The translations under genes and the position numbers were made by a program. Positions 1-10,976 of a DNA stretch of 64,000 nucleotides are shown here, piece after piece. The DNA is from Oreohelix idahoensis (taxonomy: Eukaryota; Mollusca; Gastropoda; Stylommatophora; Oreohelicidae), in NCBI GenBank assembly GCA_024509875.1, contig JAMPIV010000304.1:697501-761500 (forward strand). The letters are read 5' to 3'. Under the pieces are notes generated by a model. It did no database searches. It was given only the letters and a program-made list of their open reading frames with translations, and was not told the DNA's origin. Numbering within the stretch: the first letter of the stretch is position 1; the number at the start of each line of letters is the position of its first letter.

Positions 1-1689
1 TTCTGAGGACCTTTAAATTGTCTCCAATTACTTGAAGGAAAATTACCACGTGATGAACGCCCTTGGTGTTGTTCATAATCACGATTATCTTTCCTAGCCA
101 AATTGTTGTTATTTTTGCCTATGGCAATGTGCTTAACATCATACTGCCTGAGCTGAGTACGATGGGTACTAACAGTTTTGTTTTCTTTTACGCACTTATC
201 AGGAATCTGGGAATTCGATGCACGGTTTCCCTGAGGAATCTTAACATGACACTTATGAAAGTCCTCACCGTGATCGAAACTTGATTTACCTTTGTTGGCC
301 TGACGCCAACTCCCATTAGAGGCAGTATCGTAATTCCGTGGGAAACTATATTTGCCACGAAAATTGTTGTTCCCATATTGCTTAGTATTACCATGAGCAC
401 CAAGTGCATGTGGCTGGCTCTTTGCATTTGTAGAATATTGATCATCAGCTTTATGTCTAAATCTATTCACCTTGGTAGTAGATAACATTCTATTCTCCAA
501 AACAATATCTAATAAACCATCAATTCTGTTGCGAAGTTTTGCAATTCCCACCTCTGCAACAGCTTTCTCTCTAGAAACAACTTCATGAACACTTTCGTTG
601 ACTTTAACATGAAGTCTGTTGCACTCTAACCTTAAGTCATCTAACTGTGAAGTTAGAGTCTTCTCTTTAACTATTCTATCTCTAAGATCGTTACTCAACT
701 TTTCCTTTTGAGATGTAGTTTCTAAAACCTTAGCTTTCTCTTGAACAAGTTCAAGTCTGAGTGCTTCCATAGCACTATGATGAGTAGACCTAAGTTCATC
801 AATTTTCTTATCTTTTTCTTTGTTTGCTGTCAACTGTGTTAACTCCAGTTGCAGTGACTGAATCTCAGTATCCTTCCTATTCTTAAACATCTTCATCTCC
901 TCCAGAGATTCCATACTCTTCTTTATAGCAGTACTTCGCAGAAGATCCACCTCATTACTTAGTTCCAGAATTGTTCTTTTATAAGACTCCTTGTCTTGTC
1001 CGGCCTGAGCTTTTACATTCTCATAGTCTATTTTGACTTGCTCTAGCTCACTAATAAGAGCCTGTTCTTTGCAAAGAAGATTGTTCTTCATTAAGCTCAA
1101 TTCAACTTCTAACTCATTTTTCTCCTTTTCCAGTTGAGATTGTTTAACGGAGAATTCACCAAGTTTCTTATTATCTTCCATTAGTGCCATCACTTTACAC
1201 TTCAGCATATGATTTTCACAATTCATTTCTGTTAATATATCAGTAAGAGCTTTATTCTCATGTTGAAGCTTCTCAGTAAGAGCATTATTTTTATCCAGAA
1301 GCTCATTTCCAGTCTTCTGTTTTTCTCTCCTTAGCTTCCAGTTTCTGTTTTATCTCGTCAGCTTCTCTGTCCAATTTTTTAATTTCAGCTTCTATCTTTT
1401 TCCGCTCGACTTTACTTCGCTGTTTTCTCTCTTCAAATTCTCTTTCTAACCGTTTCTCTTCAGCCTCCGCCTCTTTTTCTTGTTTTCTCATTTCCATCTG
1501 GAATTTTCTTTCATCTGATTGCATCTGCAATCTTAAATTCTCAGCTTCTGCTTTCTTTTGTTCAGCTTCTGTTTTCAATACTTCTGACCTTAATGCCATG
1601 GCGAATTGAGCAGATGAATATTCTTCCAATTCTTTACCAGACTTACCAAGGGTCAACCCTTGCTGGATGAAGAAATCCAAATTAGACAT
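1..1689 (-). pseudogene. Gag-like coiled-coil ORF of LTR element 1 (runs off left edge)
   Basis: The ATG at 1689 begins MSNLDFFIQQGLTLGKSGK, the same opening as the gag of element 2 at 5457, so this is the gag position of a Ty3-type LTR element on the minus strand. About 120 codons of charged K/E/R/Q-rich coiled coil lead to a T-run at 1320-1324 (five A on the coding strand), where a single-base slip is needed. From there the frame stays open for about 430 codons to base 1. That part is a further ~280-residue heptad-rich coiled coil, then an Asn/Gly/Arg-rich basic tail resembling the nucleocapsid-like tail of element 2. The capsid domain of element 2 is not seen. It may be a non-autonomous or divergent gag. 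The slip could be a mutation, a sequencing error or programmed frameshifting. Confidence 0.7.
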
Positions 1690-1719
1690 TCTGTCTAAAG
1701 AGATCAGAAACCTGAAAAA

Positions 1720-2010
1720 TTCAACAATTACCTTATCCCACTTCAATGGGAGACAAGTCTGAAATGCTAGACTTGTATACTCACTTCACTTTATTTCACT
1801 CTCTTAGTCTTAGACAAAGACCTTGTATGGTCCTCTTGTTTATAATGTAACAAAAAATCACTTGAGTACCTGTGGAAAATAATTCCTTTATATCCCACTC
1901 ACTATGGGCACAAGTCTTTTTTTATAAAGAACTTGAATATGTATTTCACCTTGTCTCAATCTTTGTGGATAACAAGTCTTTTATCAAAGAACTTGTATAA
2001 ATATCTTATA
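1720..2010 (-). repeat. Array of degenerate hairpin repeats in the leader
   Basis: Three to four degenerate units contain ACAAGT...ACTTGT palindromes followed by CCCA...TGGG stems, then a TTTTCAG-like tail. Two units of the same array occur in element 2 at about 5300-5440, so the structure is conserved in the family. Position just before gag would suit an RNA packaging or dimerisation signal, but that is inference. Confidence 0.6.
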
Positions 2011-2606
2011 TAATAATATTGTATTAACAATCTCTATATGAAGAGTGTACCTTATCAATAATAATAATACATGACCAAGTGTATGTATGTAGACTGTGTA
2101 TGACAATAATGTAGAACAATCATAAATACAAAGACAAAAATACAGAACAATGACCGAAAACGTTCGCGGAAGTCAAATAAACAATACAGCAAAAAGTAAA
2201 AAAAATGTTACACAAATGTGTAATGATAACCGCGAAAAATAAACAAGACAAATGGCAACACTGTTATAAACGAAAAGGTGTAAAGAAATAAACGGAAGGA
2301 ATGAGAGAAGAACAGATACAAACAAAACTAATCGAAAATCAAAGAACGGAAAAATAACGAAAACAACACTAACTCATGTCGTCACAGCTAAAAAAAAAAT
2401 AGCAACAAAAGTCGCTAGCAAATTTCAATTAAGAAAATTGCAATCCCTACAGAACGCTTACAGTAACCCTCGATTAAGTGGCATATTTACTGTAAGACCC
2501 ACCAACCGAAAACCCGCTAAAGAACACAAGAAAAATACACAACAACAGTAGAAGGAACATAAATAGCAATCAATTCAATGTGTTGCAAAATAAAGCTTAG
2601 TCACTC

Positions 2607-2954
2607 ATGATATTACAGTAAATTAATATTAGACAAACATAAAGGTATGTTTTCAGGCACTCGTAAGAAATAAAGAAGTAGAACACTTGGACAACAGAAA
2701 AACAACAGACGTGAGTGGCTTACCCAGGGTTCGAACCCCGTACCTTCCGTACGACAACTCCGCCTAGCTATCAAGCGAATCACACTGACCCCACGGCCAG
2801 CTAGGCATCTGTTGTTTTTCTGTTGTCCAAGTGTTCTACTTCTTTATTTCTTACGAGTGCCTGAAAACATACCTTTATGTTTGTCTAATATTAATTTACT
2901 GTTTACAGGCCTCGGGTTTCCCTTCCTTATGTGTTATTTATGATATTACAGTAA
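2607..2954. mobile_element. SINE-like insert forming a giant perfect hairpin
   Basis: Arms 2616-2709 and 2808-2901 are perfect 94-bp reverse complements around a 98-base loop (2710-2807). On the minus strand the loop has a perfect B box (GGTTCGAACCC) and an A-box-like TGGCCGTGGGG, so it is tRNA-related. A 15-bp direct repeat, ATGATATTACAGTAA, lies at 2607-2621 and 2940-2954 and looks like a target-site duplication. Retroposition followed by an inverted duplication, or a foldback element that captured a tRNA-like loop, would both fit. Confidence 0.75.
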
Positions 2955-3741
2955 CTAACTTGCTCCTTGCGAACACAGTAACAAAATGTCAAGCGCGCAC
3001 TGAATGTCAAATCCACTGTAGCATAAAGTGGTATTCACGAACAAAAGTTACTATGACCTTCTCGACTTAGGACTTGCACATTGAATGTTTACAATTTCCA
3101 CGTACTGTTTACAAACACTTGACCTCGAACAATGTAACTTGAATGCTCGGGCGTAGAAAAGTCTGTTGTTGACTGAAACGTGTAAACGACCAGCGGTACC
3201 GTTTACAAAAAGGGACTCGACTTGCAGTTGTGGTCCACGTAGCAAATGCCTAGATGTTAACTTCAGTACTTGTCCTGTTGTGGTTTATGTAGCATTATAA
3301 CATAAATGCTCGCACTGTTTATCTGGGTCAACAGTTGATGACCTATTTCTGTCCTGTGTAGACAAAACTTGAAAGCATAGAGTATGTGTGTTATTCTCAG
3401 TTGTCCGCTTTGTTCCTCATGACATGTAGCACATGTAGAAATGTAAATTTCTGGACAACACTGGAGGCATAATAAATGTAGCATAAGTCCACGGAAATGT
3501 TAATTTCTCGCTCTGTCCAGCTTAAACCCACAAATGTAAGGTGTACTTGTCCTTCTCACGAAAATAGCCCCATCATCCAGAAGTGTAAGTAGCCTGGTGG
3601 GGTGTCTGTTTAAGGCTGGCGTGCTGTGTACAATGATCTATATAGCCCCATCAGCTGGCCTACCAGAAATGTAAATTTCTGGGCCACACTGGCGACATCA
3701 TAAATGTATCAGAAGAGCCCACGTAACTGGTCCACCAGAAA

Positions 3742-4893
3742 TGTAACTGTCTTTTTCTCTTGTTGAGGTGATCACTGGCCCAAGACAGTATACATGTTGT
3801 TAGATGTGTAGTGCTGGCGTATGATGAACTGAGTGTGGGTGCGAATGAAGGCGCGAATGTGTTTAGGCTCGTATATATGTAGACACTGCAACCCCTACAC
3901 TCACATGCAGTAGTCAAGGATGCTTGAACACTGCAGGCACGTTTCAAAACATTTATTGACGATAACACACATAGTAGCATCAACAGGAACAGTCATTGTA
4001 AACAAGGTCATGCTGACCGGAAATCGATAGGTATACATTAGGCATTCAACAAGCTGGTAAACATTCCAATATTCGTGCATGGTCAATAATAATGTTATTC
4101 AATGACAGTTCAGAATGCCGCCTGATCTCTCTGACTAAACGCGTCAGATACCTTAATCACCTTGACACATAGGTACAACTTGGCATTCCCCGCCAATTGC
4201 ACATTATCAGGCTGTAGTATAATAGCCGAAAACACAGGCCTCGTTCTGACGTCGGCCGTGTACTGCTGATAAGCAGGTTACCATCAACCCTGCAGTAATG
4301 CGTATGTGGACATAAATATGCCGCCAATCTGCGGCTCCCACAATATATCTTCGTCACTGGATTTCTGGATGGTATGAAGACTAATAGTCTTGGATGGCTA
4401 CCTTGAGCACAACATATATGTTCTGTAATGGAGGACCGGTGAGTTGCAGTTCACAGACTAGGTAATCTTCTAACATGTTCTGCCACCGAAAGCGTAATAA
4501 TGGAAAAAGTCGGTATTACCTGTAACCGAGTCCACAGAACCTAATAAGGAACTCTGCTGTCATTCCAACGCACAGAGATTCACTGGGGAAAACTGCCATC
4601 GCAGTCACTTCGAAGATTTTCCCGAAAAAACACAATGAACTCTCGTCCCTTCAGAAACCAGGACACTTCTCGGCTTGCCGGAAGTCTAACTCAACTCCCG
4701 CTTAAAAAACCCTGCCTATGGGCATACGCCAGAACTGTCTACCTTTGACCCTAAAGGTCAAACACAATGAATGAATAAACAAGGGAAGACAACCCCTAAT
4801 CAACCTGACATCGCAGGTAAAAACACAATTATTCTTATGATAAAACATAAGCAAATAACTTGACAGATGACTCCGTCAAAAATGACAGCAACA
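3742..4893 (-). repeat. 5' LTR of LTR element 1 (about 1.15 kb)
   Basis: On the minus strand the unit starts TGTTGCTGTC at 4893 and ends GTTACA at 3742, the usual TG...CA ends. It aligns in inverted orientation with the LTR at 10977-16753 once the LINE in that copy is removed. Matching blocks include the start (TTTTTGACGGAGTCA), an AATAAATGTTTT polyadenylation region near 3950, and CACCCACACTCAG near 3830. ORFs within it (3660-4357) are not supported as genes. Confidence 0.75.
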
Positions 4894-5456
4894 CTACTTT
4901 TCAGTTTTTTTCTTAGCTGTGACGAGATGTGTTAGTGTTGTTTTCGGTATTTTTTTCCATTCTTTGATTTACGATTTGTTTTGTTTGTATCTGTTCGTCT
5001 CTCCTTACTTTCATTTATTTCTATACATCTTTTTGTTTATAACAGTGTTGTCATTTGTTTAATTTTCGCAGTTATCATTGTAAAATTTTACAACATTAGA
5101 TTCAGTTAAGCTTTATTTATTATTTGACTTCTGCGAACTTTTTCGGTTGTTGTTTTGTATTCTTGTCTTTGTATTTATTATTGTAATACATTGTTGTCAT
5201 ACAGTCTATAGATATACTTGATCATTGACTATTAGTATTAATATCATACACTTTTCAGATAAAGGTTACTTATAATGATAATATTATAGAGAAACAAGGT
5301 AACTATACAAGGTCTTTGATTAAGACTTGTCTCTCAAAGAGAGTGAAATAAAGTGAAGTGAGTATACAAGTCTAGTATTACAGACTTGTCTCCCATCAAA
5401 GTGGGATAAGTAATTTATTTAATTTTTCAGGTCTGATCTCACATAGTTAGACATAA
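4894..5456 (+). other. Truncated 5' leader of LTR element 2
   Basis: From about 4918 (TGTGACGAGATG) the sequence matches element 1's leader read on the other strand from 2384 downward. Element 2 therefore begins in mid-leader, without its own 5' LTR, next to the LTR of element 1. It holds two hairpin units (about 5305-5400) and a pyrimidine tract ending TTTTTCAG at about 5431, just before the gag ATG at 5457. Confidence 0.65.
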
Positions 5457-7497
5457 TGTCTTCACTAGATTTATTGAACAAGGGAAAGCCCTTGGGAAGA
5501 CAGGTGAGAAGTTAGAAGAATTCGCACTTGCTCAATATGCCAAGGCACAGAAGGCTGAAGAGAAAAGGATACAAATGCAGTTGGATAGAGAAACTGAAGA
5601 TAGAAGAATACAGCAACAAAGAGAAGATGCTGCTGAGGAGAAAAAACTTCAAGCTCAAGCTGCTGCTGAGGAGAGAAAATTTCAAGCTGCTGCTGAGGAG
5701 AAAAAACTTCAAGCTGCTGCTGAGGAGAGAAAATTTCAATTTCAAGCTGAGGCTGAGGAGAGAAAAGCAAAAAGGGAACATGATGAAAGACTCGCAGTTT
5801 TGGAGATAGAGAAATTGAAAGTGATGAATGCGGGTGCTCATCAAGCCACTTCGGATACGACAAAGGAGAAGTCTAATAAGATCAAATTACCTCATTTCAA
5901 TCCTTTAAAAGACGATATAACGGATTATCTTGATAGATTCGAATTTTTATGCGATACGCATAAAATAAAAAAGGGAAAATATGTCGAACAACTGATGGAA
6001 TTTTTTTCAGGTGAACCAGTAACTACTCTTATGACAATAGAGGAACATGATAGGACCAACTATGATGTTGTCAGAGCAGCATTGCTTAAAAGATATCAAC
6101 TAAAAGAAGAAGATTATCGTCTTCGTCTTAAGACAATGTTGCCAGAAAATGGAGTGGATTTCTCTGACTTTATTATAAAGATACGTCGTACATTCACACG
6201 TTAGATTGAGTTGTCTCAGACTGAAAAAACATATGAAGGCCTAATTGACTTATTACTTCGAGACAAGGTTATGTCATCGGTCAACGAATCTTTTCTTACT
6301 TTTCTTCATGAGCGTAAACCTAAAAACATAAAAGACATGGAGGAATACTGTTGCCAGTACGTAACTGCGCATCCCCATGCTACAGTTAGCAATTCTAAAG
6401 TGAAAGAAGGGTTGCCAGTTGCTTCGGAAGCACCATATGGCTCTAATTACAATCGTAAATTTCAAGGTGCTAAGCAAAGCTTTAATAAGAAGAGTAATCA
6501 GAATTACACTCAATATCAAAGCAATCCATCACACAGTGGGTTTTCTTCAAAGAATTGGAGACGAGCTGATAGTCCTCGTAATGTTGGGTCTAACAATTTT
6601 AGACACTTTCGCAAAGGTTATCACAATAGAAACTATCCGAGTTTCTCTTCTCGAGATAATTATCCTCGCCGTCAAGAATATTACGATGATGGTTATGGAA
6701 ACTGTGATGCAAACCAGAATAATGGTTATGATGGGCAATATAATGATAATTACAGGGGAAATAATAATCGCGGCAGACCTAGACATAACAAAAGGAAATC
6801 TTATCGTCAGGCAAACGCTGCACAACATGAGTCTCAGGAAGCCTGTAGTCAAGTTAACGATAGTAGAAACTCTAATGCTATCACTGGCTCTGCTTTCGAT
6901 TTTGGGAGAGCAGCTAAGTGCCCCCAATGCTCTACATTGTTCGAGCTATCTACAGTATCTACCCTAATTTGTGGTCACCCTCTTCCCGCTCTTCCTGCTA
7001 CAGTTGCGCATGACGGGAAAGGATCTCTTATTTTAAATAGAGGTCTAGTGAATGATAATCCAGTCTCAGTACTTTTTGATTCTGGATGTACTACTATTGG
7101 GGTTAGGCAATCTCTTATAGATCCTTGCTATGCCACGGGGAAGGTGGTTAAGTGTGTGACATTTGGTGAATCTTTGGAAATATATCCTACTGCTATCATC
7201 TACATGGATACTCCCTTCTTTAGAGGAGATGTCCATGCGTGTCTTCTTCCTAATCCTATTGCGGATCTTATAATCGGTCGTATTCACGGGGTTAAGGAAT
7301 GTACCCCGCAGCAAATTGCTGCTTGGGAAGAACATAGTATACAAACAGTCAATGTGGTTGTAACAAGAGCACAAGCTCTTGTTCCTTCAACTTCATCTAA
7401 TGATAGTAATGAAGTTGGTAGCCAAGATGATCACTTGGTGATTTCACATGACTCGTTTGTGAAACTACAAGAAGAAGACTCTTCTCTAAATAAATAA
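5457..7497 (+). pseudogene. Gag-protease of Ty3-type LTR element 2
   Basis: The ATG at 5457 opens MSSLDLLNKGK; a one-base frameshift near 5490 moves into the main frame. Order: N-terminal coiled coil with AAEE(K/R)K repeats (5520-5810); a retrotransposon capsid domain starting KIKLPHFNPLKDD at about 5878; an Asn/Gly/Arg-rich nucleocapsid-like stretch (6430-6850); a CPQC motif near 6920; and an aspartic protease with VLFDSGCTTIG at about 7072 and a LIIGR flap-side motif near 7270. An in-frame TAG at 6202-6204 interrupts the capsid region. Since the protein continues naturally on both sides, it is more likely a CAG-to-TAG mutation than a functional stop. The product would form the virus-like particle and process it; this copy is dead. 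Confidence 0.85.
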
Positions 7498-7557
7498 TTT
7501 CTTCTCGCTAAAAACGGTGATCCGAATCAAAATACAATTCACAAATCGTATATCACT

Positions 7558-8705
7558 ATGCAGAATGGTATACTAGTACGTATGGTACAAGACTCAGACA
7601 AATTTATGCACTCTCAAATTCTTGTGCCCAAAAGTATGAGAGCCTTAATTCTTCAACATGCACACGATTCTCAGTGTGCTGGACACATGGGTTTTTCTCG
7701 CACTAAGTCGAGAGTTCTATTGGCTTTCTTTTGGCCATTCGTAAACAAAGACATACGAATGTATTGCCGATCTTGTAAGATTTGTCAAGAAGTCAAATCT
7801 AGAGGTCCACGACATGTTGCACCTATCCAGGCTGCAGACATTCCTATTCGACCATTCCAGAAGATGGCAATATATATTATTGGCCCTTTTAAGATTAAGT
7901 CAGCCAGAGGACATCAATTCATCTTAACATGCGTCGACATGTGCACACGTTGGCCAGAGGCTATACCTCTAAAGAGCATATCTACTGCCGATATCGCAGA
8001 CGCTCTTTGGCTAATATTTTCTCGTTTGGGTTTTCCCAGAGAAATATTGTGACACCATGGTACTCAATTGATATCAGACACTATGTCGCAGGTGATGTCT
8101 ATCCTAGATATTAAAAGGTCTCTCAGTAGTATTTATCACCCAATGTCTAATGGGTTAGTTGAACGTCTTAATAGAACACTTAAGAACTTACTTGGCAAGA
8201 TTACTGAGGATCATCCTCAGGATTGGGACAGGGTTTTACCCGCGGCTCTCTTTGCCTATAGAGAGGTCCCCAAAGAACATACAGGGTTTTCTCCCTTTCA
8301 ACTTGTTTTTGGCGCGCAACCGCGCGGTCCTATGTCCTTGCTACACGATTTGATAACTGCCGATAATATTGACAATGACACTCAATCTTCATATGAGTAT
8401 GTCATTGCTCTCAGGCATAAGATTATCGAAGCATGCAAGTTAGCGACTTCATCCTCCGAATTTGCCAAAGAAAAGGCGAGGCAATTCGCTAATAAGAAGA
8501 GACGCCTACGTCAACTTTGTCCTGGAGACAAAGCGTTTGTCTTACTTCCTTCGAGGGAGAACAGACTTCTCATTGCATGGAAAGATCCATATAAAATAGT
8601 CTCAAAAATTTCCGATGTCGACTATGTTGTCGATATTGATGGAAGGCATAAAACCTTCCATATAAATATGCTTACGGAATTTATTGAACGACCAGACTAT
8701 TTGCA
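7558..8705 (+). pseudogene. Integrase domain of LTR element 2, upstream of RT
   Basis: The HHCC zinc-binding module is visible (HAHDSQCAGHMG, then CRSCKIC). The core follows: FQKMAIYIIGPF, TRWPEAIPL, GTQLISD and SNGLVERLNRTLK. The GPY/F-like module of metazoan Ty3-type integrases comes last (WKDPYKIV to KTFHINML, about 8578-8676). Two catalytic acidic residues are damaged. The first Asp of the usual M-x-I-D-I-x-G-P is Tyr (TAT at 7873-7875). The second is lost at an in-frame TGA (8050-8052). The Glu of VER remains. The domain lies before reverse transcriptase, the reverse of ordinary Ty3-type elements and as described for Gmr1-type elements. Confidence 0.9.
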
Positions 8706-10199
8706 GCCTATTTTCCAGACGACGGACGATTCTCCAGTCCAACATGGTCATATCTCATCCTTGTCGGTTATACAGGAGGAGGAAACAACGTTTTCAGATG
8801 TTAATCTACCTCTTCCTATGATTCCACTCAATTCTACGGAATCATGGAGAAACGTTTCGGTTTCTTCTAATTTGTCTTTTGAGGAACAGCGTCAAGTATC
8901 TTCTTTTCTTCAATCATTTCAGGATGTCCTTACCGACATTCCTGGACACACACATATTATCAAACATGACATTATACTTACTGATCATAATCCGATCAGA
9001 GTAAGACCATATCCTATCCCTATTCATTTCCAATCGCAAGTCGAGAAAGAATTGGATGAAATGATACAATTCAAAATAATTGAACCATCCACTTCAGCAC
9101 ACTCTTCGTCCATGGTTATTGTTCAAAGGAAAGACAATAACATACGTCTTTGCGTCGATTATCGCAAATTGAACCAGGTTACGAAGTTTGATGCTGAACC
9201 TATGCCTTTATTGGAAGATCTACTTACTAGACTTTCTAAATCGCGATTCTTTACTAAACTAACTGAACGCGCCAAACCTTTCACTGCTTTCTCAACACCT
9301 AGGGGTTTGTATCAATGGAATGTTATGCCTTTCGGGCTGATGAACGCCCCAGCTACTTTCGTACGCATGATGCGTCGAATTCTCTCATATCGTACATCTG
9401 TCTTTTCAGCGATACTTGGGAAGAACACTATTCGGGTTTAAATGAGTTACTGTCTACTCTACGCGAGCATAATTTGACTTCAAAACCCTCTAAAGCCTTT
9501 GTTGGGTTTAGTGAAATCTCTTTCCTAGGTCATCGTGTTGGTCATGGTCTATGGAAGACAGAGGACCAAAACATTTCTAAGATATTAAATATCTCCGTTC
9601 CTAAAACAAAAAAGCAAGTACATAGTCTCTTGGGATTAATACAATTCTACGGAAGATTCATTAAGAATCTGTCCTCCATTATGGCAACTCTTTAAACTTT
9701 ATTGAAAAAAGGTTATCCTAATATGGTGCGCTGGTCCCAAGAATGCCAATCTTCATTGGATCAGATTAAGAATTTGTTCTCATCTCCTCCTATCTTACGA
9801 CTACCATCGATTGATAAGACTTTTGTCCTTCGTAGTGATGCCTCTTCCACTGGGATTGGGGCGGCACTTATGCAGGAGTATTCAGGAACTCTGCATCCTG
9901 TGATGTGTATCTCTAGGAAATTGAATGCGGCAGAAAGGAACTATTCGGTTCTAGACCGTGAATTGTTAGCTATGGTCTGGGCCATTCTTAAGCTACAAAG
10001 ATTCCTTCTAGGCGCGCATTTCATTATGGAAACCGACCAAAAAGCTCTTACAGCTATGCAGAACAAGGATTTGAAGAGCTCGAGATCTACTCGATATGTG
10101 ATTGCTCTTCAACCTTTTCATTTCACGGTGCGGGCTATCCGTGGTTCGGATAATGTGATGGCGGACATACTGTCTAGATGCCCACATGATTCCACTTAA
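8706..10199 (+). pseudogene. Reverse transcriptase and RNase H of LTR element 2
   Basis: RT motifs run from DIILTDHNPIRVRPYPIP (about 8970) through RLCVDYRKLNQ, RFFTKL, TAFSTPRGLYQWNVMPFGL and NAPATF. The segment that normally holds the first catalytic Asp (KLDL...GYWQIPL) is missing at about 9262, and the YxDD box is deleted near 9390. A frameshift leads into 9428-9695 (LGHRVGHGLW), then a stop, then the RNase H frame 9702-10199. RNase H keeps its acidic motifs: VLRSDASSTGIGAAL, DRELLAMVW, METDQKAL and SDNVMADILSR. Catalysis by RT is impossible in this copy. No chromodomain or env follows; the frame ends at the TAA at 10197. Confidence 0.9.
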
Positions 10200-10933
10200 G
10201 TCTTGTGTCCTAGATTTCATGATACATTTCCAGACTCATGTCTGTTCATAATATACATTAATACATTTGTTTCACCTTAGATGAGTAAATTGATTGTTTT
10301 CTTTCTCTATTACTATCTTTGGTGTAATGTCGAAGGTTATGGTTAACATAAAATAAAGGCCAAAAAAATAAGAAAAGGAAAAATTTTTAAATGGCCACAT
10401 ATAATATTTAGATAATTTTGTAGTGACTATAGTGCATTATAGCATGTTACTAATTAATGTCATTTATATTGTTCTCAGTGCAAACTAGTACCAAGTACGG
10501 AGCGCTTGTGAGAACCATGATGACGCCATACCTTACTTTTGTTCAGGAAATCGCAGCACTTATTTGTATATAATATACTTCTAGTGTTAGATAATTTGTA
10601 AGGAATTTAACAAAATTGGTCATGTCCATCCATTACATATATTAATGGTATAACATTGTAATTTGTGTATTGATATGACTTCTTCAGATAGATTGTCATT
10701 GGTCATTGCTATGATTATAGTATTGCATAATTGTTTGATAGTTATGTAATTTTTGTTAGTATCGCCAGCAACTGAGGTTTCTTTGATGGTACCTTCCCGA
10801 AGATATTTTCTATTATTTGGTGAGATGATTTGATTCTCTCCGGTTGATTCTTTCATTGGCACATTATTCATGTGTCATGAGCTTGTGGTATCTTGCTCAT
10901 TGATGTATTTAAAAAAAGGTCATTTTTTTATAC
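10200..10933 (+). other. 3' untranslated stretch of LTR element 2
   Basis: AT-rich sequence between the RNase H stop and the polypurine tract. I see no ORF with family signatures. An 83-codon minus-strand ORF at 10620-10871 is low-complexity by chance. Confidence 0.5.
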
Positions 10934-10976
10934 GGGGGGGGGGGGGGGGGGGGGGGGTGGGGGGGGTGCGGTAGTC
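10934..10976 (+). promoter_or_regulatory. G-run polypurine tract before the 3' LTR
   Basis: Twenty-four G, a T, eight G, then TGCGGTAGTC lead directly into the LTR start TGTTGCTG at 10977. A purine tract at this place primes plus-strand DNA synthesis in LTR elements. The run is much longer than a normal polypurine tract, so it has expanded or is a homopolymer assembly error. Confidence 0.6.

Larger units (their letters stand above)
1690..3741 (-). other. Long 5' leader of LTR element 1
   Basis: Two kilobases lie between the LTR (3742-4893) and the gag-like ATG at 1689, read on the minus strand. The part below about 2384 aligns by eye with the leader of element 2 (4918-5456), down to the same sequence just before the gag ATG. 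The part nearest the LTR repeats a TTACATTTCTGG-like motif several times. A pyrimidine tract ending in CAG just upstream of the gag start looks like a splice acceptor, so gag may be reached by splicing (inference). A tRNA-like foldback insert sits at 2607-2954. No gene is seen here; short ORFs at 3051-3484 are not convincing. Confidence 0.55.

Noticed and set aside
5471..5863. Minus-strand ORFs opposite gag
   Set aside because: Shadows of the repetitive coiled-coil sequence on the plus strand.
6202..6204. Gag-pol readthrough stop (TAG)
   Set aside because: It falls in the middle of the capsid domain, not between gag and protease, so it is more likely a mutation.
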